Source of the DNA: Sclerotinia nivalis
Taxonomy: Eukaryota > Ascomycota > Leotiomycetes > Helotiales > Sclerotiniaceae
DNA length: 64,000 bases
NCBI GenBank assembly: GCA_029531795.1
Contig: JAPEIS010000010.1
Coordinates: forward strand, 2,542,001 to 2,606,000
Direction of reading: 5' to 3'
The notes under the pieces were generated by a model. That model saw only the letters and a list, made by a program, of their open reading frames with translations. It had not been told where the DNA came from and ran no database searches. Made by a program: the position numbers and the translations under genes. The number at the start of each line of letters is the position of its first letter. The first letter of the stretch is position 1. Shown here piece by piece: positions 36,387 to 48,200 of this stretch.

Positions 36387-38037
36387 GGAGGCGGGCTTGA
36401 ATGGATGTACCAGTAAGTGAAATGTAGCTCGGGGCATGATTCGGTCAAGGAGTTTTATGGCGTTCGAAGAGTACATGTTGATAGGCGGAAGATTGAATAT
36501 TGTACAACAACATTGCGGGACTTCATTGAATTTTGTCTGCCATGGTATGAGTCTACTTATTTGGTGGTTGTGCCTTCGTTTAATGACCGTCGGCTTTTCA
36601 ATGACCTGAAAGTTCAGGTCATCAAACGCCCAGTTGCGATAAGTTCGAGAACATGTTTTGCATAGCTGCAACAATGATGTCACAGGAGGCACTGAAACTT
36701 AGCCACTGTATTTCAGGATATCCTTAAGGTTGAGATTCAATGGCTCCAGAACCAGTAACAACAACGGACTGATAGACAATTCAGAACACAGAATGAGTTA
36801 CGTCAACAAAATACCTATTTTAGCATGGTAAGTTCTTGATTTTGATGGTGTAGCCATATGAGTGAAGGTATGGACAACAAGACTAATGAAATTTGAAGTC
36901 TTTGATGGCACACTCCAAGTACTGTGTACTATGTTAACCATTGTATATAGTGTTATTGACCTGGTGGGACCTTGACAAGAGAATTTGTTTAGGGCAGGTA
37001 GACCAAGGCTAGTAGTGTATTGGTTGCCTAGCCTGGTACTATTCTGGTCTAATTTGTTCCAACACTCCTCTAATCCTGATTCTGATACATCGGGCTGGTG
37101 CCCAAAGTTCAGGCTGTTTTTTATTTTGTCCAAGCATCTTTGTTTTCGTTCGCCAAAATGACCGAAAAAAAGTTCCCATCTTTGTGAGCGAGGCATGCTA
37201 AGCTGGGGCAGTACTGGAAGCAAGTTCTTGCCAGTCACTAAGTCAAAGTTGTCAAATGTTATGAGCATTTGGCACGTGTTGGCTTCGGAGACAATCATTC
37301 GTGTCGACTCAGTGACACAAAGGATTTGTTGAATACTGTAAGAAATAATCCAAGCTTTTCAAGGAATTCAAAGGAGTCCAAACCGAATTCCGATCCGAAT
37401 TAAGGCTTTCTAATTCGAATTCCAGTATTTGCCCGTATCGCCACGGCAGTCTTCAGTACTAAAATATTCAATATTCCCAGTGGTATAGATTACGATATCG
37501 GCGCACGGGAAAATCTCCAAAAGGATCAACTCGTACCACCCACTCGAGTGGGGCGTATCAGGAATACGGAAATACTATTGACTACAGCGATCATGGTTTA
37601 TCTATCCACGGAGCTTTTTTCATGCCAACTACTCATTCGAGAGAGGTCAGGCAGGAAGAATAGTTGCGCTATGGAATGCATCGTTGTTTGCTGTAAATAT
37701 CTCAGTCAAAGTTTGTATGTGAAGTCATGTAGCGCTTTATTCTGGCAGGCTGCAAGTGGCTCAAACATAAAGATGACGATTGCTATTCTTATATCTTCCC
37801 ATGCATTTTATCTTCACCTCTTCCATGTTTAATTCTATTCTGGCACATAAGAATGCCATCAAGTTCCAAATCCTTCAAGAAAAGGTATCCGCTTCAGTCA
37901 CCTCATATTGTCTGCACAAATTACAAAGTAAGATTTTCCATGACCAAGAATGCCAGCAGCCAGGAATACTGACACCAGGCATAGTTCCATGGGCAATCAT
38001 TCTCACCATGCCAACCTGAGCGCCCCGGTCGGTTTCT
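36387..38037. other. Intergenic, one doubtful antisense frame
   Basis: A 166-codon minus frame at 36798-37298 is open but has no recognised domain, signal peptide or splice context, so it is not called. A small inverted repeat is at 36601-36622. The part near 37.5-38.0 kb may hold diverged 5' sequence of the broken 2EXR-like gene. Confidence 0.4.
36601..36622. repeat. Inverted repeat, 10-bp arms
   Basis: ATGACCTGAA, AG, TTCAGGTCAT. The arms are perfect with a 2-nt centre. Confidence 0.9.
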
Positions 38038-38671
38038 CTATCAAGAACAGTTTTCTATAACATTAATGGAGCTCTCTCGGAAGGCATCCACTGCCCCGCC
38101 AAATATCGTGACATCAATGAACTAAAGAACGATATTAGCACAGTCGAGCAGGAAAGTATTCGTACAGTTGTTCTCGATCTCCCTAGTTGGCAGTGTTTTG
38201 ATGTTGGCAACAATTGTGAAATTGCAACGAGTCCTTCCTAACCTCAAGGAAATCGTGTTTGTTTGTGCCAGCCAAGAGAAGTTGGAGAGATTTAGTTTTC
38301 CGAAATCAGTCCTTCGGTTTGTGCCAATGAGACTTGTTGAGTTCAAGCCTACGGGATGTCTTTTGAGCGAGAGGAAATCTTTAAAAAACCAAAGCCGATC
38401 ACATAAGCATTATACACTTGATGGCTATGTAGATGAGGATGAGAATGAAGGGGACGAATAGAAGGAGGAAGACGAGGTTGATGAAAATGACGAGGAGAAC
38501 TTGACTTGGGAGGACAAGAAGAAGCACTTCGAAGATACATTCTATGAATCTCTCCCAAATCCTGAAAATCAATTACATCATGACAGGGAGGCCTATCCAA
38601 GAATTAGCGTTCCCAAGATTATATTCATTGGAGTCAAGGTATTATCGTGTGAATGGCTCGAACAAAAATGA
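38038..38671 (+). pseudogene. Broken 2EXR-like gene (frameshift plus in-frame TAG)
   Basis: One frame reads LSRTVFYNINGALSEGIH and later VVLDLPSWQCFDVGN (to about 38210). Similarity then moves to another frame with LQRVLPNLKEIVFVCASQEK. That frame hits TAG at 38459 inside an acidic run (DEDENEGDE), yet continues to read sensibly (ENLTEDWK-like acidic/polar, then YPRISVPKIIFIGVK) to a TGA at 38669. This pattern, strand-phrase followed by a predicted-helix LPNLKEIVFV segment, resembles fungal 2EXR-domain proteins, a large lineage-expanded family of unknown function. The upstream LPxELRxxIW motif was not found. Alternatively a short unusual intron could explain the frame change, but not the TAG. 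Confidence 0.5.
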
Positions 38672-39824
38672 CGATGTTCCTGCTGATGCTGAGTCTTCTT
38701 TGTAATGGTGTCACTGTGAGTGTTTAGGTTAGATTGGGAAGGGGAAATCGACCTGGGACATTGAGATCAGTCGGAATTCAAATCCGTGTTCGGCTGCGGT
38801 CCGGGTATTCAAATGATGTTCTATCGCGTCTGAATAAAATAATCTTCTATGCTAAATATTTACGAAATGACGGGTTGACGAAAGGAGTTATGATGACTTC
38901 CGAGATGAGTACTTTTCTGGTATGGAACCTAGTGACTTAGACATCGTTAGTAAAGCCATCTCCGTTCACTGAACTGGAGATTTTCATCCGAAATTTCACT
39001 TGTGTGGTTATTACTGAGCTTGATATCATCATATCCTGTGTTAAGGTTGGAGTTAGATGCAGTGGCCGGGTAATCGGAGAGCCCGTGCTCTGGGAAGTTG
39101 TTGCTTCGCCGAATTCTTCCAAAGATGATAGCTTTGCAAGAGTAAATGTCAATTTTTTCTTTTTGAATATGTTATGGGTGGTGCTATTTGAGTGTCTAAG
39201 TCAGTTTAATCTGGGCTGGTATGATGGTAATATACACCATGAGGCATTGTTCAAAATATACTGACTTTTCAAAGGAATTCAGTCTTGCAAGCCAACCTCG
39301 AGATTGTCAGCATCCTACATCTGCCATTCCGGGTTAGTTGATGGGGGTGGGTGTCTTGTTACACATATCACCTGGCTCGGGAAATAATCTGGAGATTATT
39401 TTCAGTAGATGACTTTGATCTGTTTCAAAGTAGACTGCGCAACGGGTACATTATCTATGAGTATTTATGAATTGCAGGTTATTTCTGTGTAGTCTACAAA
39501 CGATAGATTGAAGAATTCATATTTAACTGATCGGTCCCGGAATTTAATGAACAATAACTGAACATAAATTTAAACTTTAAACAGTTCTTGAACATCAAGA
39601 GATTGGGTGAGCATCACAATAAGTGTTGCTCATACAATAAAAATAACACAAGAATAACCATCAGACAATATCCCTCAGATATATATTTATATGCAAGTTG
39701 CGCTCTGTGTTTAAAACATACTCTCACCATCATCTACTCTTCAAAATATTCAAACACTCAAAAATTTCGAAAGATTCAGATCATTCAAACCTTCTAACAA
39801 ACTCAAACCACCACACAATCAGAA
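38672..39824. other. Intergenic, no supported gene
   Basis: Frames at 38734-38940 (+), 39004-39264 (+) and 39588-39797 (+) are unsupported. The last 200 bp are rich in A/C with CAAACC/CACTC motifs, like leaders of highly expressed small genes. Confidence 0.45.
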
Positions 39825-40025
39825 ATGTCGGCAAACCAACAACAAGCATGCGCCTCCTGCTACTACGAGCAAGTCAAATGTTGCGTCTGCGCTGAGGTCA
39901 GTAATCGATTCATCAGCAATCCCTGCGCCACTTGCGTGTCAGGACAGACATGTGCTTCGTGGAACGGAGCAGACGTCGTGTGGGTTGAGTATTGCTATAC
40001 ATGCCAGTTAAACATGTTGTATTAG
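39825..40025 (+). CDS. Small cysteine-rich protein, no signal peptide, unknown
   Basis: A single-exon 66-residue frame with ten cysteines, opening MSANQQQACASCYYEQVKCC. The cysteines fall in pairs: CASC, KCCVC, PCATC, TC and YCYTC. There is no hydrophobic leader, so the protein is probably cytosolic; CxxC spacing would suit zinc or other metal binding. The start codon has a good fungal context (CAGAAATGTC) and a CA-rich leader. The C-terminus ends LNMLY. I know no family for it. Because it is short, chance origin is possible, but the cysteine density is far above expectation. Confidence 0.5.
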   Translation: MSANQQQACASCYYEQVKCCVCAEVSNRFISNPCATCVSGQTCASWNGADVVWVEYCYTCQLNMLY

Positions 40026-41491
40026 TCTACATATGTAACGGATGCCTCTCGGTAGGTCAGACAATCAGTTCTCTATCCTTTCCTTTCTTCTTTCATTTGC
40101 TAGATAGCTAAGTAAGTAAGTACATTCCAGCTAGTATCTAGCTAGTTGTCACTTAACCAAGAAAACCCCACCCCCAAAAATACACTTTCCTTATGTAAAT
40201 CACTCTTAAGCAAACAAGATGATTGAAGTGAGTAAAAAAAAATGTCCAGGGAGCAACTCCTAGAACATAAAAAATAAAAAATAAAAGTTTTTCCATTAGA
40301 ACAACTCAGATTCTGTGAATGTGACTTCAATGACTTTGATAATATATGCCTTGGTTGGTTTCTTTGTCTTTCAGATCAAAACCTATTTGAAAACAAAGAA
40401 ACAATTGTAAATAAAATAGTGATATATCTTATTGTTTCCTTCTATAACTCAAAGAAAGTTCTCGAAGATGATAAATATATCAGGATTGCAGCCATTGCAT
40501 CTGGAACACCTTTTGAAGATCCAACCCAATACAAAAGACCGTTAGAAGTGAACTGGAGTTGAAACAGTGTAGAAAACAAGTACAAAAATTCCTTACAATA
40601 CATGACCGAAAGACCAGCGATTAGAACTGACAAGGGTCTTTGATCGCAAAACTTAAACGCACTAGAATTTATACGTATTCGTACTCTAAAGAAGCTCGTA
40701 TGGGCCGTAGAAGAATCAGGAACATTTCTTGAAGAAGTGAAAAGGACATAAAAGCAGTTGAAACCGGCTGTACTATCCATTGAAAAGTATAGATCCTCGA
40801 TTATAAGCCTAAGGACTAACCGCATAGCTCCGTCACGTGTGGTTGAAAGCCATCAGGGAAAGCTAAGAAGAATTAATGACAGTATTCTAGGGATGTGGGA
40901 CAAATTAAGAGTTTCAGGATGTATCCCATTGAAGGTACACAATAAAAAGTATCAAATATCTGAGGCCAAAAACATCAGCTCACTTGTTTTTTAACATACA
41001 TTTGATATACCGAAAGTTCTTGCTCTTTGACCGGAGTGTCTATATTGTTGAAAGAGCTTTGCTTGAAATAATCAGCCCAGTACCAAGGGCATGGCAATTG
41101 CTGATGGAATAATCATAAAACATTGACTCTAAGAAATAACTCAAAATGACAGAACTCAAAGATTGCATCCACGGTGCACCATCATCCATGCAGAACCTCA
41201 TGGGTTAGAAAGCTTTCCTAAGGGAGTAGCCTTAATTAAAACGTCACTTGGTATCTATATCCCGTAATCTTTCTTTCACGTTGCATGACTGGTACTTCTA
41301 TTTGACTAGATACCATTAAACTCGTCACCGGTTTTGCGATCAATTTATTAATAAACCGAAAACTAAAATAATAAAATTGAACAACTATATACATTGAGAA
41401 ATGTGACCATCATGCCAGTGGTGCTCAGTTCTGGTGATGTTAGAATCAGCCAAACACAAGACGCTCCTCTCGCTCTTCTCTCCGACACTAT
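40026..41491. other. Intergenic, possibly old gene remnant
   Basis: Plus-strand phrases such as DDKYIRIAAIASGTPFEDPT (about 40465) and RIRTLKKLVWAVEESGTFLE (about 40670) look protein-like but are separated by stops. A minus-strand 127-codon frame (40442-40825) overlies the same bases. No family could be assigned. Confidence 0.35.
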
Positions 41492-43326
41492 TTAAATGTC
41501 CTCCTTGATCAAATCTGCCGCTCTCTCTGCTACAGCGTACAAAGTACTGACCAAATGTCCACAAACCTGCATAGGCAATATGCTAGCATCCACAACTCTC
41601 ACATTTGATGTCCCATAGACCTTCAATCTTGAATCTACTACTCCACCAACCTCTCTTGGCATCATAGCAGCGGTTGATACTGGGTGAAAGTTGGAACGAT
41701 AGCCAGCTTTAATCCACTCAGACCACTCCACCTCGGTAGCATTTGCTGATAATGTCTCCAAACCTGGTTTAGTTTCTGAGCCAACCAGAGTGGACAATGG
41801 AGAGGTAGCGTAGACGGAACGGATGAACTTGGCAGTGGTGATTTGCGATGTAATATCCCAGTCAAGCATGAAATAATTTGGATTGATCGCCGCAGGAGTG
41901 CCTGGTGTCGAAGAAGTGATGTGTATATTTCCTCTTGCAAATGGCAATAGAGCCCAATACTCTGACGTGAAACCTTTCGCGGATGGCATGACGAGGATCT
42001 CAGCCATGGGAATCGGGTGGGTGGTTGAAAAAATAAGGTCATGTTGAATTTTGAAGGATTCCAACAAATCAGCAGCTTTTGTAATATTACCAGACGCAGC
42101 CGAGACTTGTGCAGCATATGAAGGAAGAGAATCAAGAACATGAGCGGAGATATTTTGGATTTCAGAACCAAAAACTTGGGCCGCTGAAGGATAAGCGACC
42201 AAGGTACCGACCCCAGAGAAGGAGGCATCCTCTGAAACCGTGTATGCAAGGCCATTGTTCGTCTGATCTTGAAGATTTTCTCCGACAGTTGGAAGATCAA
42301 CCACGACTGGAATGTTGTACTTGTTTAAGATGGAAGGATTTCCGATGCCAGAAAGTTCGAGAAGTAGAGGGGACGACAAAGCTCCAGCTGAAAGGATAAC
42401 TTCTGAATTTGCAGAAATGGTGTATGGGATGCTCGAGTTGTTGGTAAGAACCTCGACTCCATTTGCAGTAGGGACATCGGCACCAGATTTCCAAGTAAGT
42501 CGCTGAGCCATGGTATTTGGGTAAAGATGAAGGTTGGTGCGGTTTGCAATTGGATAATAGTATGCTCGTCCGGCATCATGACGAACGTTCAAGGTTCCAT
42601 CGTAGGTAGCTGGGTAGCGATTATAACCAACCATTCTACCAGTGTTAACATCCCGATTCGCAAAAACACCGAGAGAAGCGTAGGTATCGTTCAAAGTTAT
42701 GTGAAAGTCATCATTGGCCAAATTATCGAGCCAGCCAACCTTCAATGGCCCATCGAATCCATTTGCCGAGGGATCGTATGAAGCACCGGTTTCAGCTTGA
42801 GCAGCAGTAGGAGGTTGAAGTCTCTGAGACTTCTTGTAGTATGGGAATAAATTCTCCCAATTCCATCCATCATTTCCAAGGGCTGCCCAAGCATCAATCT
42901 GAACATCTTCAGCTCGGGTATATGCCATCCCTGGTTGTGTTAGAAATTTCATGCGAGAATTTAAGATAAACACAACATACCATTGATCGTGCTAGTACCT
43001 CCTATGACTTTCCCGGCTCGTAAAGTCTGCGTAGCGTTCCCTGCATACTTCTGATTGATTGATTGGTATGCCCAATCGATGTCGGTCCCAAAAGCCAATC
43101 CATAACCGGCCGGGTTAGTTATATTGACATTGTTGTAGCCTGAATCACCTGCTTCAATCACGGCCACAGTGACATCCAACTCGGATAAACGGTTTGCAAT
43201 GACTAGACCACTTGTTCCACCACCTACGATAACATAATCATAAGTTAGACTAAGGTCGGGACTGGCAATGGCCAAGGAGGCTAAAGCAAAAGCAGGAAGT
43301 AAATGATTCATCATCGATGAAGGCAA
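41492..43326 (-). CDS. Secreted GMC oxidoreductase (FAD-dependent, AA3-like)
   Basis: Two exons, 43326-42981 and 42930-41492, giving 594 residues. The 50-nt intron (GTATGT...ACCAG) restores STINGMAYTRAED. A signal peptide covers about residues 1-21 (LLPAFALASLAIA). The FAD dinucleotide-binding motif VIVGGGTSG is at about 33-40 with Glu58 to bind ribose. The GMC signature GKVIGGTSTING is at 105-116. The C-terminal catalytic pair is His531 (SNFHPVSTAAMMP) and His574 (VCGHLVSTLYAVAE). Family members oxidise glucose, aryl alcohols, choline or related substrates to give peroxide; the substrate here cannot be told. An in-frame ATG at 43311 would give a tighter signal peptide. A TATA-like TATATAAG lies about 80 bp upstream. 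Confidence 0.93.
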
Positions 43327-44697
43327 TAGAATAGTAGAGGATTGAAAGAGGAAAGAATGTAGTGATGATGATGAGTAGGATAGATTGGATGAGATCCTAC
43401 CTGAACTTATATAATGATCCCTCTCGAATCAATTACATAGTCGAGAGCTTATCTAGAGCTCTCTGTGAAGGTATGCTCCTAATTCGAGTATCAAAGTGGA
43501 CATACCGCCGGAGATAGGCTTTAATTTTTGTCTCACTGCTGTGGTTCTGCCACCCAGCCAAATTATTTTGCCCACATAACAAAGTCCTTGAAGTCCGAGG
43601 CCGTTGAAAAGTAACTATGCCGTCCATCAAATTTGTGGTTCCTGCATGAGATAAGAATCATGGTCCACGATATCACGTCAATCACTTGATTGTGATATCC
43701 GCAAAGCCACATTAACAACAAAATAATACTGCCGAAAGAACCTTGACGCAAGGATCTGCCTGTCTGTGCCCACCAATATGTATCTACCGATTAAGTGCCG
43801 ACAGGTCGTCCGCCGCTTACAGTCTGACGGAACGATCCGAACGATCTCATCCCCTGGAATGGCGTGAAATAAAGACCAAGAAAATTCTTCTAGCCAAGAA
43901 GAGAAGGGCCGCGAAGAGTAAAGCGATACAGCTCGATGGTACCGACGTCCTTAATGAAGCCCAGGAATATTGAAATGTGCACAGACGTATCAAACATAAA
44001 TGTGGATACTCAGATTCGCACTCGGTTAGGGATGGGTGATTTCTAATGATGATATAATCACATGTACTCGTCAGCACAGTATATAATATATTTCTTCTGA
44101 AACAGACATTTTGACTACCCATCTTAAAAGACTTTCAAAATCTGATCCACTTTATTATTCTGTAGCTTTGATTAGCTATCAATGCATATATATACCCTTG
44201 GTATAATATTCTATTACAGTTAAAAAGAGCAATGACGTGAAATTATATAATCATGTGTAATCCGCCCATCCCTACACTGGATAGATATCCTCAAACTTAA
44301 TTTTATGATCTTATGGCAACCGGACCGAAAAGTGAATGAGGCCAATCTTAGAAAAAATGACAAACCACCCTGGTATCCCATTAAGCGTTGTATAGAGACG
44401 AATGCATACCGTAATCATATGTGAAGGCTTAGAGGCCGGTTCATCATGACGTCTAAACCTGCTGAACTATATAGACGCGCGGTCTAACTTAGACGACAAA
44501 AAGAACAAAAGGAGATAATGAATATACATCGCTGAATCTTGCTCTTACCCTATTATATGAAACCGTACATTATAGTCAATAGTAGAGTCTATACTTGAAG
44601 CCGTTGCGATATCTTTTGTATTAATCTTATATAGCTGTCTAATATATAGTGCTACCTAATTGGATCTGGTAAACTAATAGCTATATTGGAGAATTTT
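43327..44697. other. Boundary between gene-bearing DNA and transposon nest
   Basis: Composition turns AT-rich from about 44.0 kb. A short GC-rich motif, ATAGACGCGCGGTCTAACTT, stands out near 44470. No gene is recognised; the frame at 43743-43973 has no domain. Confidence 0.45.
43406..43413 (-). promoter_or_regulatory. TATA-like box of the GMC oxidoreductase gene
   Basis: TATATAAG on the minus strand, about 80 bp upstream of the start codon at 43326, preceded by a GC-richer stretch. The assignment rests on sequence and spacing only. Confidence 0.5.
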
Positions 44698-44800
44698 CGT
44701 GCTGGGGATAGAGCATTGCAATTATTGTTCTTCAACGAGGAATGTCTAGTAAGCGCAAGTCATCAGCTTGCGTTGAGCCCGTCGCTACTACCGATTGAAT
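44698..44800 (+). pseudogene. Fragment of nuclear 18S rRNA gene (3' region)
   Basis: TCGTGCTGGGGATAGAGCATTGCAATTATT, then CAACGAGGAATG, TAGTAAGCGCAAGTCATCAG and CCCGTCGCTACTACCGATTG are the conserved end of helix 44/45-proximal small-subunit rRNA. The universal stretch that should lie between CTTGCGTTGA and GCCCGTCGC (about 26 nt, including the TTGTACACACC block) is missing. At least two C-to-T changes are seen against the common fungal sequence. It ends about 40 bp before the LINE 3' tail. This is a relic, not a working rRNA gene. Confidence 0.9.
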
Positions 44801-45149
44801 CAACGATGCTCTTTATATAAAATTTTGTTTAAATCGTTGGTAGATTGATTGATTGATTGATTGATTAAATTAACGTCTACACTGAGTCTAAGACTATTTA
44901 AGACGGCTAGGAGCTTTATAGGCTTCTAACAAGTAACAAATGGAGAATTGCTAGCCATATTCGGCTGTAGCTAATATAATTTGGGAAGATTGAAATGGCT
45001 TTAATCTACTAATTTTTGAATGGGGGAAGTGAAAATTAATCTTGAGAAACAAAGTTTACCTTACAAATACTTTTGTATATAATAAGGAAAATAACAAATG
45101 AAATATAATATAATTCGAAATTGGAACGATTTACTCCACATAGAGGGGT

Positions 45150-45203
45150 AAATTGATTAAATTGATCAAATTAACCAAATTGACCAAATTGATCCAATTA
45201 ATC
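45150..45203. repeat. 9-bp repeat in LINE 3' UTR, six units in copy 1
   Basis: Six AAATTGACC-type units in this copy. The same spot has four units in copy 3 (about 55006-55041) and three in copy 2 (about 52960-52990, opposite strand). The unit number therefore varies between copies. Confidence 0.85.
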
Positions 45204-45272
45204 ATTTTCTCTCAGTTCATCCTTTTCACCTTCGTTTTCTTGTTCTATATTCTTTTGTATTCTAATTAGATA

Positions 45273-48200
45273 TTATAATCTGATGGCTATTTTTGTTTTC
45301 TCGATAAATTCAAGGGTTTTAATGATTCCTGCTTTGATATAAAGTAGATATTTCATAGTGAATCGAAAGGTAGAGTTGTTTTTCTTGAATATTTTTCTTG
45401 TTGATTTGTATAATGGGCAACTAAACAAAAGATAATTAAGAGATTTTCTCTTTTTATATCTACAATTATCATTTATTGAGATTCCGAATCGTTGTAGGTA
45501 AGATTTGAAATATCCATAATCGATTTTAAGCTGAAATAAAATACTAATAGAGTTTCTTTTGGTATTTTCTGGAATTCTGATTTTTGAGCTAATTTTCTAG
45601 GGGTATATTTTCGAATAAACCGAATTAGATGAATAAAGAAGAGTATTCTATTCTTCGGATTTCGTTTTTTTGATATTAATTCCTAAAAAAGCAAAACTAG
45701 TTTCGTTTGATAATAATTTTTATTTTGTAACTTCTTTTGTCAAAGTATCAACCAATTCGTTTTTTTCAACAAAGGTATGCTTTGGAATTCAATTAAGGGA
45801 GATTTCAGTTTCTTTTCTAAGAAGAGTTTTTATAACCTTGATTGCTCTAATTTGGTATATCTGACCAGAAGCATTAAAGAGTATTTTCAATCAGTGTAAT
45901 CCGGCTTGATTATCTAAGTAGATTTTGAATTTCTCGCCTGGTTGAACAATAAAGCTAGCATATTCGATTGCTTTAGTAACTTTAAGAAGTTCATTATTAT
46001 AGACAAACTGATTCATTTTAATATTGATAATTTTCTAATATGAAATTTAACTATTCGATAGAATAATTGTAATCCTGATATCAATTCCGATTTCGTCCAA
46101 AGTAAATGAAGCATCAGTATATATTGTAATAGTGTTTTTATATCTGTATTTGAATATAAGGTTATAAACAATTGCAATATTCTTTTTTGTTAGTTTGCTG
46201 ATATTAACTTTGTATAAAGTATTTCTTTTTCAAGAAGGAAAATGAAAGTGATCGATCTTTTCTAGGGTTAAAGGATCGAAATCTTTTTCGATTAAATTCA
46301 TGATTTTTTCAAACTAAATAAGTTTTGATAGTTTCCTTTGAGGGATTGCTATTGTATTTAAATCTTCTCTTTCGGTAGCTAGTTTATTTATAATTGTATT
46401 GATAGAATAGGAAAACAAGATTTTCAATAATCTGAAAGTATATTGTTTGATTCCAACATTTAATCTGATCTTCGAAGAGTATAAAGCGGTTTCTATTTCC
46501 ATTAGCTTTATTGGTAAGATTTTGAAGATTCTTAGAATCTTATATAGAGCAAGATTCTGAAGTAATTAAAAAATCTTTTTGAACAAGGCTTGATATTTCC
46601 ATCAGATGATTGATCTGTAATCAACTATACTAATAATACATACTATATAGAGCTGTTTTAATGCTTTAGGGTTTAGCTCTTTTTCAGTATTAACTAACCT
46701 GACCATTCAATAGAATGAAGCTTTAGCTTGAGTTGCTCGAATAACAATATGCTATTTGAAATTGAAGCCAAAATCGAATTATATTCTTAACCATCTGATT
46801 AATAATGAAGGTTATACAATCTCAGAATTTGAGAGCTTGATTGAAGTATCTTTAATGTATTTGAATATAAAGAAATGCATTAATTCCGTCTTTGCTAAAT
46901 CGAATTGGATAACATTTTTCTCATCAAAAGTATAAATTTGTTTAGTTACTCTTTCAAGGAAAAAAATGTTCTTTTTCTAGCTTGAAGAATGAATGATTAT
47001 GACTATATCATCAATATACGAGAGATATTCAACCGAATTCGATTGGAAGAGATCTCGAATATAGATTAGGAAAAGAATTAATGAGATTGGACTTCTTTGA
47101 GGGATTCCGATGTTGATTGGTTTAAAAGCTTCGGTCTAATCATCGAACGAAAGTTTGAGTAATCTTTCTTCCAAAAATGATGAGATCCACACAATAAAAC
47201 TAATTGGAAGATTAAAATTCTTACAGATATCTAAGAATCGATTCTTAGATATATAATCGAAAGCTTCTTTGATATCTAGAAAAAGAACTGAGGTTTTATT
47301 TTTGTTTCTTGAATTCCTTTCGATTTCGATAATAAACAGGATTGCTATATCGATAACTGATTTCTTTTGTCTTCCACTCATTTGGGAATGATGAAATAGT
47401 TTTGTTGTTTCAGCAAAGTAGCTAAACCTTTAAGCTAATATCCTTTCACTTATCTTGTCTAGACAATTCAAAAGAGCAATAACTCTATATACTTTTGGAA
47501 TAGAATAATCTGATTTCGAAGGTTTTTTGAGTATAACTTCAATAGCTTGTTTTCAGCAAAAAGGATGATAATCAAGATTAATTAAATTGCTGAAAAGAAT
47601 AAAAAAAGCTTTTGAGATTGCTTTATAAATTCAAATAATGATCTTCTAAGTAATTCCATCTAGGCTAAGGATCTTTCCTTTGATTTTAGCCAAACAAGTA
47701 TTAAGAAATTCATTTTCAATAAGATCAAGCCATTCCCATTTTTTCGATTGTTTATATTTTTTCTATTTAGGTGCAATTGTATATAGGGGGAAAGGGAAAA
47801 GGGTAAATCTGAAAACCAAACATTTTCCTTCGAATGAGTTTTCAAACTGAGAAGGGCTAGATTGAATATTCGGGATCCTTTCGGTTCGAAGATCTTTCGT
47901 ATATGATATTGTTTTGAAGATCGTTTGAGTATCCTCTTTTTCAAGGAATTCGTTTTAGTGATTCTTTTTTGTTGTTTTAATAACTTGAAAATAATGATTC
48001 CTTACTGATTGATAGATTTTCTTGAATATATCGTCTTCAGAGTATCATTTAATATTCTTATATACTGATAAGAACTATTTACGAAAGACTTTCAATTCTG
48101 GAGATTATCAAGGCTTTGCTTTTTTGGTCGATTTGGATCTAGGTATACTAACATTTACTAAATTAATAATAATTCGAATGAATTCCATTGTAGTTTTATC

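Noticed and set aside
36798..37298. 166-codon minus-strand frame
   Set aside because: Long enough to notice, but no motif, leader or intron signs. Kept only as a remark because I could not test homology.
40442..40825. 127-codon minus-strand frame
   Set aside because: The opposite strand has equally protein-like phrases with stops. The region is probably an old remnant.
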